Assembly (NCBI GenBank): GCA_030435675.1
Contig: CM059623.1
Coordinates: forward strand, 4,056,012-4,120,011
DNA from: Steinernema hermaphroditum
Taxonomy: Eukaryota > Nematoda > Chromadorea > Rhabditida > Steinernematidae
DNA: 64,000 bases
Direction: 5' to 3'
Shown here: in pieces, positions 1 through 9,110 of the stretch
Position numbering within the stretch: the first letter of the stretch is position 1
How the letters are laid out: each line of letters opens with the position of its first letter
The notes under the pieces: model-generated
Database searches by the model: none
Seen by the model: only the letters and a program-made list of their open reading frames with translations
Told to the model about the DNA's origin: nothing
Translations under genes and position numbers: made by a program

Positions 1-1317
1 GTATAAGCCGTCGCCTTTTTGGAACTAACGTTTGCAGGTCTATCTCTTCCTGTGTGCCAATTTTCAGGGTTGATTCGAGGCGGACACTTCAGAAGGCTCC
101 CTTCTTACTGCACATAATTTAGGTCTGAATGAAACTCAGAAGTTTCGGTTTCTTGACAAAAAAAAAAGAGCAAATGCGCGCTTCGTGGGTCCCCAAGTTT
201 ATCACAACCTTAACGTCTGGAAAGCCTTGCCAAACAATGAGAAACACAATTATACAACATGAAATATCACCGCTATTAGAGGTGAATGGATATAATAATA
301 TCTAGTTCACTGACTGACACCTGGACAGTGCAAATGTATAGTATACTACAAATTTTACTTTAAATATAACCTAATACAACGCATTCCTCCATCGTTTTTC
401 CAGAAATAGGCGATGTCGTTAAAGTAGGGCACTACAGCCGGTCATACGCCACGAAATCCACAAAAATCGCATAGATTGCGCAATTTACACCCGCACTCCC
501 GCAACAGCAGATGTCCACTTAGACGCCGAACACCTCAACCACTTAGGGCCCGCGTCCGAAGAGTCCACTCGAGCCCGTTGCAAGCGCGGAATTAGACGTT
601 TCGCGGCGCGGAAAATGGCGATTTGGCCTTTGCCCAACTGTCACAACAACTAATCCAATAAATAAGCGCCACAATCTCCCACGGCTGGCTGTGGCGCGTG
701 GCCAGTGTCCATTCATGCGGTGGCTACTCCCGCCGCGATCAATTAATAACACTAAAAGCGGATGGTAAGTGGGCAGACGCCGGTTCGGGCTTAAGATGTC
801 CGTCCGCTTTGTGAAATGGCCGATACACTCGAGTGGCGAGTATAAGTAATTTCCTTTTTGGATTGAAGTTGCGGAATTCGGCAGAGAGATTTCCAGATTG
901 GCTTGGATGGGGGTCAGTCGTAAAGGATAGTTGCGATTCGATTTCCGCAATTTGATTACGTCCTTTGGGGCACAACAAGGTTATTTATGGGACATGGTCT
1001 GGGGGTGACCAGGGCCCTAGGGCAAGGAACTAATTAAGAAATGCAATGTCAATGAGAAGCCCAGCAGTCTACAGCGAAATGAAGTGCACTACAGCGAAAT
1101 GCACTGGAATGAAAAAACCGGCACTGGAATCGGAATTCCGGCCCGAAAAACACCGGAAAACCGGAACCGGGTGCATCCCTATTATGTACACTGCATTATT
1201 CATCCGAGTTCCAGATTTCTCCTCATTAGGACCGAAAGAATTCACATAACAAAAAAAAAACAATAATGAAATTCGGTATGTATAAATGGAGAAATCATTT
1301 TCAAGTTGCCATCTTCC

Positions 1318-1565
1318 CACCACTGACATATCGCCTTCTTGTGCACTTGTCGTTTTGGAGAAGTCCGTTGATTACTGTATTTTTTTCTGTTCACAAGAGC
1401 GCGGCCGCATTCGATCATTCGCGGTCGCTTCAGACACCAGATGAAATAGGGACTCAGGCCAGCGTCGAACCAACCCCGACCGGTTTGCAAATCGGACACG
1501 TTCGCAATGAGCAACACAGACACTTCCATTAGACCGACTCACTACCAATGCGTCTTCGAGACCGA
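1318..1565 (-). repeat. tRNA-like SINE-like repeat, family A, copy 1
   Basis: Read on the minus strand this contains a tRNA-like module: a GCTCATTGCGAACG D-arm-like stretch, then GCAAACCGGTCGGGG, then a near-consensus pol III B box (one mismatch to GGTTCGANNCC). The same unit recurs at about 46,555-46,800 (-), 57,290-57,500 (+) and 24,660-24,780 (+). Homology extends beyond the tRNA-like part, for example CACTGACAT plus a CTTGTGxACTTGTCG stretch shared with the 46.5 kb copy. This fits a tRNA-derived SINE, but I could not define its ends or target duplications. Confidence 0.6.
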
Positions 1566-1572
1566 CTCGCCA

Positions 1573-1628
1573 TAGGAAAGAACTGGAATTGGTCAGAAGG
1601 CCCTGGGTTCGGATCCGTCCGCAGGCCA
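1573..1628 (+). repeat. tRNA-like fragment, family B, copy 1
   Basis: Contains GGTCAGAAGGCCC followed by a B-box-like GGTTCGGATCC and CCGCAGGCC. A diverged inverted copy lies at 1,720-1,765, so the two could fold back on each other. Too short and incomplete to be a working tRNA gene. Confidence 0.5.
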
Positions 1629-1719
1629 AACCTCTTTTATGTGGCTACATTTTGCTTAATTAGATGCAATGGAATGAATTCCAGAATGTTGTGTCATGAA
1701 AGCACGTAAAAAAAATGTT

Positions 1720-1765
1720 TTGCCTGCAGGTGGATTCGAATCCTGGACCTTCTGACTGGGGTCAA
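1720..1765 (-). repeat. tRNA-like fragment, family B, copy 2
   Basis: On the minus strand reads GTCAGAAGGTCC, then GATTCGAATCC (one mismatch to the B box), then CACCTGCAGGC. It is the inverted partner of the fragment at 1,573-1,628. Confidence 0.5.
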
Positions 1766-2449
1766 GCGCACCCCTAATATGAATATATAATCTTTGCCGT
1801 TGCCTCACAACCATGAGTAAAAGCGCTACGCGATTCGAAACCGCTCAATCGTAAATGATAATTTCGATCCAATTTCCGCCATTTAATTAGTGGAGCGCAG
1901 TGGATAGAAGGCTCATAGCAACTGCTGCTATGCCGCCTTCTCGGAGACCCGGAGACAACGCGTGTAGCACAGGCCATAAAAAATTTGCATTAAAATATGG
2001 ACATCGTGGCCGATAGGGCCGCATTGCAACGAAGCGGACTACTCCCCGGGGACAATGGACATGGCCCGACGCCGGGAAGATCGGGCCATAAGTGCGGAAA
2101 GATGCGGGCACGTGATGAATGATTTCGTTTTGATTTCGATTTCGAGGGATGTCTGTATGTGTTGCGGAACAGGAAATAAACCAATAAAAGTAAAGAGGCT
2201 AGGCACATAATGGATTAGGAAAGGGAGGAAAAGTCAAGGAATGGAGTTAGAAGGTGTCATTAGAGTCAAATGGGGCGATAGAGATTGGGTTTAAAGTGTT
2301 TCCAACAGAATGATTGCCAGAAAACGGAAAGATTATTGGATTTACAAATAAATCTCAACGACGAAATAGAATGCAGTTGCACAAAAGTTGGGCCAATTCT
2401 ATTGGTATGAATTATCGGAGATGCACCTGGTTCGGAACCGGTATAAAAC

Positions 2450-2495
2450 GAAATTAGTCAGAAGGGCCGGGGTTTGGATCAGGGCTGTGTGAAAC
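2450..2495 (+). repeat. tRNA-like fragment, family B, copy 3 (degenerate)
   Basis: Contains AGTCAGAAGGGCCGGGG followed by a decayed B box, GTTTGGATCA. It is paired in inverted orientation with the better preserved copy at 2,548-2,605. Confidence 0.45.
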
Positions 2496-2547
2496 TTGTA
2501 ACAGGGTGCATCCCCCGTACGAACGCGAAGATTACCAGAAGAAGTAG

Positions 2548-2605
2548 GTTCTAGTTGCCTGCTGGCGGATTCGAACCCCGGACCTTCTGACCGATTCCGG
2601 TTTGG
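2548..2605 (-). repeat. tRNA-like fragment, family B, copy 4
   Basis: The minus strand reads GGTCAGAAGGTCCGGG, an exact B box GGTTCGAATCC, then GCCAGCAGGC. This is the best preserved copy of family B. It has the 3' half of a tRNA (T-arm and acceptor-like end) but no convincing D-arm or anticodon arm. Confidence 0.55.
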
Positions 2606-4436
2606 AACCGGGTGCATCCTTAATATAAATGCTAAAAAAGTTGCATTCTGAATCGACACTCGGGCTGTGACATGAGTTTGGCATGAGTTCACAGAAAAAC
2701 TTGTTAAATTTCCGCTTGGCTTTTGATGCATCCAAATGAGAAGAAAGACAAGAAGGCACCTTCAAATCCTGGAACTTTTGCAGATGGTGATCTTCCTTAC
2801 TATTAACTTGTTAATTATAAGTGGATAAGTATTCTGAAGAGGAGCACGCCTGGTTCTCATTTAATCGTCCGGCCCGGAAGAGGTCGAGCTGGTCTTCGAC
2901 TTGCCGCTCGTCCAATACAACGCATTATGTAAATTCGGAACAAAAAGATTCGAGACCTATAGCCCGTTGTAGTTAGGCCACTTTTAAGAACACTCTTTTA
3001 CGGTTTCCATGCAAATTACTTATTTAACTTTTTGAAAAGACAAAAGTGCCTTCAATTTTTGGGAATTGACCAGGAAAACATTGATCGTTTTGATCGATCA
3101 CCCACCTAGGCGAGAACTATAATAACACAAATGCTGCTGGATCACTTCAGCACCCTTCCTTGCTGTTTCCGACGTTTTCAATATACAAATCTCCTCACAA
3201 AAAGCACAAAAGTTCCTTTGAAAACGTGCAAAAGAGAGTTCTCTGAACGTAAATTAGATTTCCCACATTTTCCAAAAGGCGCTCTTCTCACGGGAGTACA
3301 CAAGAAGACACACTAAAAGTCAATGGGTGGTTGATTGGACGCGTCGGACCCCTTTGCCCTCCGAATGCGCTCCTAATTACCGATCATAACGAGCGGCAAT
3401 TTGCCAGAACTTCTTTTTGCCTCCGTTTTTTGCCCTTCGGACACAATGAAAACGGAACAACTGTCGTGGAAATCGCCGAAGCGATGGACGGCGATAGTCG
3501 GGCAGTTGGCGCGCGGTCCGCTGAACTGGGCTTGCAGTTCGTAAAAAAGAGTTATGTGATTGGCGGATTGATTTTAATAGGTTCTTGGGAGATTAAGTTA
3601 AGGGGCGCCGGGAATTTATTGGATGAGATAAAAAATATGGGGGGTAAGCATCATCGAGTGTAATGGTATTCTTCCGGATGCCCAAAACTGCATATAGAAG
3701 AAAAAATTGGCTTGAAAAAGAATATTCCCGACTCCAATCGAGCTCAAACGTTGGGAGTGTTACCAAAAGTTAGTTGTCTGTAGTTAGTGCACCCGGTTAA
3801 AAGCTTGGAGATCGACAGGCATATACCGTGATATATGTATGTGAATAGTGATCTCCGAAAATATCAGCTGCCTATCGGGCAGGCATCCTCGATGGAAAAA
3901 TAATGACAAAAACTGTCGTGCATAGTTAATGTATAAGGTTAGCTGTTTCACCGCAAGGTGCTGGATCACGAGTTGGATGTACCCGGCTCAGGTTTTCCGA
4001 TGTTTTTCATGCTGGTTCCGGTCTGTTTTTCGTTCCGGTGTGGGCAGCTGATATTTTGTGGAATTACCAGCTACATATAGGAGTACAAATCTCTACGGTG
4101 ATCGATGTCGATATCAGTATGATCGACGTCTGCCAATTTGGAACGGTCCCTTGTTAGCTCTACTAGACAGTGGTCCCACCGTAGAAGTCCCCCACAGTTG
4201 CCGTATTTGTTTATATTGCTTAGCATGCCTTAGCTGCGCTGGTCCAGAAATTAATATTTCGATTGTTTTTAGCGTCCAGACACAATTGATGCCTGACGAA
4301 AAACGTTAAAGATGTTGGTAGAGAGAACAGGGAATGCAAACACAATATTCAAATGGGAAAATTTCTCGACTTTCTGAATTTTAGAAATAGCGAAGAGGAT
4401 GATTCCAGTTAAGGTATAACGCAGAGTTGAAGCGGC

Positions 4437-4790
4437 GTCGCCGACGGTGAAGAACTTCTTGGCCAGGTGGATGGAACTACGGCGCCCTGGTGTTCCAAAC
4501 CTTACGGGAGCCGGAGCAATCATTACCGGCAACACGAAAGGTCATGTACGGCCGCTCACTCAAGTCATTCCTGAAGAAGCGAGCGGACGACCCGTCCAGG
4601 GCCGTGCAGTCTGAGTCTCGGAATTCTTGGCCTTTTTTAGTCTCGGTCTCAGAAAAAAAAACTCTTTGATGCCCGGTCCCGCATAGATTATTGAATCCCA
4701 TTTCAGAAAGTCTCGTCAGTCTCGGTCTCGATTTTTCAAAGTCGTGGTTTGCACGATTCTGGACCCGACCGATCACAAATGAAAAACTTC
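4437..4790 (+). repeat. Dispersed repeat family R3, copy 1 (decayed)
   Basis: Shares an ordered series of blocks with 50,641-51,080 (+) and the complement of 44,228-44,680: GAAGAACTTCTTGGCCAGGT, CTGGTGTTCCA, CCGCTCACTCAA and a terminal CGACCGATCACAAATGAAA. This copy is the most diverged and has no long frame. Confidence 0.5.
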
Positions 4791-5495
4791 CCACTTTTTA
4801 AATTTTTTACCCTCTACCGTAAGCCATAAATTTCTAGTTACATTTTGACTACTGCCCACAAAAGGATACAAATACCCGAAATACACGCACCGCTAGACAT
4901 TCTGTTGCCGCGATGCGCTACTCAAAGCGGCGCCAATAAATATTAAATCAGCGAGATTAACGCGAGCCTCTGTGTCAAGTCGCGCATGCGGAAAAAAACG
5001 ACGAATTCGTCACGCGGTCGGCTGGCGATACCGGTTGCCGTCGCGTGGCAGTCGGCAACATAAAACATTTTCCAATTGGTGTGGGAAAGTGCGTTTTTAC
5101 ACTTTTGAACAAAGCGAAGCCGAAAAAACGTCTCCAGTCGACTGCGGTTTACCGTGATTGATTGAGTTCCAACCGCAGCTACCGCAAAGACGCTCTGATA
5201 GGAGGAACGAGACGACACGTTGGAGTCGTCAAAAGAGGGATCGTCGAGAATACTTTGTTCCGCCCTGATCGCAAAGCAATTCGGTTTGAGTTATGGCCTC
5301 GCGTTAATTGTACACCGATAGCGAGAAGCGAGGCGATATTTTGTGTGGCGCCGTCTTTTTCGCCCCGCTGGAACGTTTTAATCGATGCCCGAACAGTTTA
5401 TTTTCTCCGGTGGGTCGTTAATCACCGTTTTATGCGTTTGTAATCGGAGTAGTGCAAAAACATTGACGTCAGTTTGAACTCCATATGCTGGGTTA

Positions 5496-5514
5496 TACAG
5501 TCTGTTGCATAACG
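5496..5514 (+). mobile_element. Solo Tc1-like terminal inverted repeat
   Basis: TACAGTCTGTTGCATAA is identical to the start of the 20-base terminal repeats that bound 41,000-42,050. It is followed within a few bases by GGGCCACCCTG, which resembles the end of the transposase relic at 8,893. This is probably debris of Tc1/mariner elements. Confidence 0.5.
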
Positions 5515-5847
5515 ATAGGGCCACCCTGTTTTTAAAGGTTTAAAGAAAACCATGTCCTCAATGATATTTTTGTGGACAGTATGTAAAAGAGCAACTCTTC
5601 CTGCCTATCTTCGCAATATTTCGAAAAATTTCGACCGGCCCTCTCAGAGATAGAACGCTATCATTGTGAAGAGTCCAAATGCAAGTGCTGCAGAATGATC
5701 AGGGTCAGACCAACAAGAAGAGGCCCCAAAGTGTCCCAAATTTGGCAATAACTATAGCGAAGCAAGTTGGTGCATGTAGTTTAAGTTCATTTTCTCGTAT
5801 CAAAGGCTTGCACCTTGCGGACGTCTCATATACAAGACTGACATAAA

Positions 5848-6225
5848 TCACACAGTTGATCTTCTTCTCGCTTTGGCTTGAAGATGATGTCCGAACTGAG
5901 CGATCAGCGATCCCATATGTGTGCCCGGGCGTTGAAGTGGCAAAAAGGTTGAATCCAGTCGAGGCACGTCGGTGGGACCTAAGCCGATGGAGAGGGGTCC
6001 CATCTTCAGCTGGCAGCGCATGAGTTGTGGAGCATCTTTGGCGGCTTCCGTAAGTGGAACAGGCAAAGAGCTGATTCCAGGCGTGACGTTGCAGCCCAGC
6101 GGGTGAACAGAGATCAGCGGACGATCTGGTGGAGCTTTGGACTTCGGAGTTGCAATGCTTCTTCGGCTTCTCAGGACGGCGCGGGGCCGAAAAGGGGCTT
6201 TGGTCACTGCAGAAAGCGAAAACAT
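5848..6225 (-). CDS. Possible small hypothetical protein (125 aa)
   Basis: An uninterrupted frame starts with MFSLSAVTKAP and ends in STV-stop. Codons look like those of the clear genes here (mixed C/G/T wobble, few rare-looking codons), unlike nearby random frames. The ATG directly follows an acceptor-like ACTAAATGTAG. The product is basic and proline-rich, with no recognised domain, signal peptide or membrane segment. A longer overlapping frame (183 codons, 5,705-6,256, another phase) is probably its shadow. It may be a species-restricted gene or a single exon of something larger; no polyadenylation signal was found. Confidence 0.35.
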   Translation of the reverse strand: MFSLSAVTKAPFRPRAVLRSRRSIATPKSKAPPDRPLISVHPLGCNVTPGISSLPVPLTEAAKDAPQLMRCQLKMGPLSIGLGPTDVPRLDSTFLPLQRPGTHMGSLIAQFGHHLQAKARRRSTV

Positions 6226-7228
6226 CTACATTTAGTGGCTGGCTCCATAAGGACAAAAGCTCTAAGCTGCTTCGACATTTTGTGAATGAGATTTGATTGA
6301 TTGTGATATGACTATTTTTCGTTCTAGTTTCCGGGAAATAGCCGTAAAAACATTAAACATTGGTGTCTGTTTGGTCTCCTGTCCAGCAGCTAGCTACCCC
6401 AAATCGCTGTCTTGGCAACAGTCATATCCATTAAGCCGAAGAAGGGTATGGGCCAACCCTAGATTTGGACCAGCATAGATTTCACAATATTCAGTCAATC
6501 GTAATTGCTGTCGACGAATCGCCGGCGTGTCATCAAAAATAGAATGTAAGTTATATCCTATGGAGAAGATGCTTAGTCCTAGAAGATGTACCTACAGTTA
6601 ATGGGCACACAGATCGATCCAATTGCTACAGGACTGAAGGTAACACTCTACCTCTATCCATGTTGTAACTTGATTATATTTCATATGAATGCTACGAAAT
6701 ATTACCATTCTACTTATCGTAGTCCAACGAATTAAACGACCAAGTCGATGTGATTAAAACATTACATATTCTTCGGAAGGTAAGCGACAGTTACAGAAAT
6801 TGGGATTGCGAAACCAAAATCAATGCTTGGATTGAAGTACTTCATTTTGTCAAGAAGTCAAGTGATTGTGTAAATTGAAAATGTTCGGACTTATCGGTTT
6901 CTGCCATGATCAGCCAAACGAGTCTTATAAAATTGATGTAATATTCGTAGATGAACAAAAACTTGAGAAGCGTTTCAATCTCGCGGTTTAATCGAAACAC
7001 TTCCTGTTCTACAACAGGTGTGCGATTATACAAAAATATGAGGTTAATCCAGAACATTCGAATGTTTCTTTCAGATACCCGCTGTTCGCTTGAGATTATT
7101 GATTACGCCGAACCGCGACGTTCACGTTCACTATAAAAATGTAATAAAAATGTATGAAACAGTAGTTACAGTTCTCACGTTCAATATCCGTGTCGTGCGA
7201 AACCTACACCGAGAAGAACAAAACATTC
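6226..7228. other. Intergenic, nothing recognised
   Basis: AT-rich sequence with only short frames and no repeat that I could match elsewhere in the window. Confidence 0.5.
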
Positions 7229-7310
7229 TGACGAGAGTGGGATTCGAACCCACGCCTCCGAAGAGACTGGTGCCTTAAACCAGCGCCTTAGACCGCTCGG
7301 CCATCTCGCC
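7229..7310 (-). tRNA. tRNA-Leu (anticodon AAG), copy 1
   Basis: An 82-base cloverleaf on the minus strand. Acceptor stem GGCGAGA pairs with TCTCGTC (one G-U) and the discriminator is A. The anticodon stem CTGGT/ACCAG is perfect, with loop TTAAGGC, so the anticodon is AAG (Leu, CUU codons). It has the long variable arm of a leucine tRNA and an exact GGTTCGAATCC B box. A TTTT terminator lies a few bases downstream on the transcribed strand. It is nearly identical to the copy at 8,170-8,251. Confidence 0.95.
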
Positions 7311-7700
7311 ACTATCTACATCGACGGGGATGTTCTACACATTCTTCCTACTTCTCCCTCACTTCGGATGGGACAGGCGGTCAGTTTGCGTAAATGAATT
7401 GCCATCGATTTTGTTTAAAATTTGTGCAAAGGAAATGTTATGTGAATTGTTCAATCCTTGTCTCATGCCACACCGAAGCCAAAAAACAACGAGGACAACG
7501 GTATGACACATTTCCTTTTGGTACAATTATAAGATATCCTGCACGTCATGATGCCGTTTATTAAGGAAAATATACAGTAAGCGGTGTCGGAATTACTGGA
7601 AAAGTCCTGAAAAAGGATGGACTTTCAACTTCTTGAGCTTCAGATGTTTCTCGAGTTGATTAGTTAAAAGCTAAAAGTGCATTAAGTTTTCGAGATATGT

Positions 7701-7706
7701 TTTATT
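7701..7706 (-). terminator. Polyadenylation signal AATAAA
   Basis: AATAAA on the minus strand, about 30 bases past the stop codon of the secreted-peptide gene at 7,733-7,981. Confidence 0.6.
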
Positions 7707-7732
7707 TGTCGGCAGATAAAAACAACTATGGA

Positions 7733-7981
7733 TTATGATCTGTAGTAGAACGGGTAGTACTGCGGATAATACTGAGGGTAGTACTGTCCATAACCGTGTC
7801 GCCCGTGATAGGACCATCCGCTGTCTTGAACATCAGCGGGTTCCCAATCTCGCTTTGAACGGAATATCTTACGTTCCCTGAAATTTGAGAGTAAAAAAGT
7901 ACGATCCTGGTTCGGGTACCGGATGATTTCAGTGTTGCAAACAGCTAGCAGCAGTAGAAGGGCGAGAATAAAGCGAAACAT
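7733..7981 (-). CDS. Small secreted peptide precursor with YYPQ repeats (82 aa)
   Basis: The product opens with a clear signal peptide (MFRFILALLLLLAVCNT). A perfect furin-type site, RSKR, lies mid-chain and is followed by a 38-residue C-terminal peptide that starts DWEPADV and ends in a Gly/Tyr-rich block with YYPQ repeated (GYGQYYPQYYPQYYPFYY). The ATG follows the acceptor consensus TTTTCTGCAG, a TATA-like box lies 38-45 bases upstream, and AATAAA follows the stop. A 42-base in-frame stretch running from a GTACCC donor to TTTCAG could be an intron; removing it deletes 14 residues and keeps the frame. The build resembles nematode neuropeptide-like or antimicrobial peptide precursors, but I recognise no named family. 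Confidence 0.75.
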   Translation of the reverse strand: MFRFILALLLLLAVCNTEIIRYPNQDRTFLLSNFRERKIFRSKRDWEPADVQDSGWSYHGRHGYGQYYPQYYPQYYPFYYRS

Positions 7982-8018
7982 CCTGCAGAAAATATGTATT
8001 TTCTAACGGACACTGTAC

Positions 8019-8026
8019 TATATATA
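8019..8026 (-). promoter_or_regulatory. TATA-like box of the small peptide gene
   Basis: TATATATA located 38-45 bases upstream of the ATG at 7,981, in a plausible core-promoter position for a short, highly expressed peptide gene. Confidence 0.45.
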
Positions 8027-8169
8027 CGGTGTTGCAATTCCGGTTCTTGATCTGGTCAGTCTGGTTTATTGTTTGTATCATCTGCGGAAAACAATGCAAT
8101 TAGTAACATTCTCTGCACAGATTCTTGCAAAAACGTTCAGGGTGGCAGCACCGAGAGAACAAAACATTT

Positions 8170-8251
8170 TGACGAGAGTGGGATTCGAACCCACGCCTCC
8201 GAAGAGACTGGTGCCTTAAACCAGCGCCTTAGACCGCTCGGCCATCTCGCC
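8170..8251 (-). tRNA. tRNA-Leu (anticodon AAG), copy 2
   Basis: Same 82-base tRNA as at 7,229-7,310, with the same anticodon arm and acceptor stem. Flanks are also related: GAGAACAAAACATT on one side and CACTAT...GGGATGTT on the other, so the unit duplicated as a segment, not as a bare tRNA. A TTTT terminator is present. Confidence 0.95.
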
Positions 8252-8601
8252 ACTATTGACTTCGATCGGGATGTTGTAGTTATGCAGCCTTTCACTTGGT
8301 CAAAGAACATTGTAAAAGTCGACGTGAGAAAAAATGAGGGACATGGCAATCTACTGAATCACGCTTGTTCGCTCTTGCAGGGAAGCAAACCACAGGATGT
8401 AGCTGGCGGCAATCAGCAGGCGACACTCGATTTCAAATGGAAGAATGTTAATAATTGTGTATGTTAAACAGCTAAATCAGACCTTTGGAACTCGAATAAT
8501 CCGAATCCGAAATCCGACATTTCGGAAATCCGAAAAATCCGATCCGAAATCTGACAGCGCTGGCCTAAATGGCGTTCTGCGAGGACCGCATGTGGACCTA
8601 T

Positions 8602-8893
8602 GAATGCCAATCAGGACCAAGAACATCTTGCCGTCGAACTCGCCGGATCTGAATCCGATGAACTGCGCAATTTGATACATTCTGAGGAAGAAGGTCTGCC
8701 GAAGACGCCACACCACCATAGACGACCTGAAGAGAGCTGCAATAGATCCTTGGGAAGAAATTAGTCTGAAAACCCTAGCGTGTCTCGGCCCAATTTTGCG
8801 CCCTGAATACGGTTTGTTTACTGATATTGATGTGTTTTTTTTGCATAAAAATCTTGTTTTACATTTCACAGAACTTTCAGGCCACCCTGTACA
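8602..8893 (+). pseudogene. Tc1/mariner transposase 3'-end relic
   Basis: Plus-strand translation gives LPSNSPDLNPMN, then YILRKKVCRRR, then TTIDDLKRA and PWEEI. This order is the C-terminal part of Tc1/mariner-type transposases (the SPDLNP motif carrying a catalytic acidic residue, then the KVC and DLK blocks). A stop interrupts the frame after the motif, and the N-terminal two thirds is missing. The relic ends in GGCCACCCTG followed by TA, as expected for a terminal repeat next to a TA target site. The antisense 130-codon frame (8,477-8,869) is a shadow. Confidence 0.75.
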
Positions 8894-9110
8894 GTAAAAT
8901 TAGAACACGGACCACTGTTTCAGTCTTCTGTTTTTAAACTGTTTTTACATATTGAGCTGCCCCCTCTAAAATTGCATACACGTCCACATTTATCACCGTA
9001 ACTATGAAGTCAAAAGAAATTTTGTCAATAAATATTTGATGTGTCAGAGGTCTTATCACAGATTTTCAGAATCATCGGTCGGTGGGAACCAGGATCTCCT
9101 TTGAGCACTT

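Larger units (their letters stand above)
1..5847. other. Intergenic, repeat-bearing, no supported gene
   Basis: No open frame here shows a recognisable domain or a plausible exon chain; frames up to 135 codons look like chance. The stretch holds tRNA-like repeat fragments near 1.3-1.8 and 2.4-2.6 kb, several copies of a GGAACCGGGTGCATCC-like motif (near 1,164, 2,606 and a diverged one at 2,486), part of a dispersed repeat at 4,437-4,790, and a solo inverted-repeat end of a Tc1-like element at 5,496-5,514. Confidence 0.6.

Noticed and set aside
543..978. Two overlapping minus-strand frames (135 and 79 codons)
   Set aside because: No domain, no acceptor-linked ATG and mutually overlapping phases; composition does not match the clear genes.
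5705..6256. 183-codon minus frame
   Set aside because: Overlaps the 125-codon frame at 5,848-6,225, whose codon choice and start context look more gene-like; treated as its shadow.
8477..8869. 130-codon minus frame
   Set aside because: It is antisense to the recognisable transposase relic on the plus strand.
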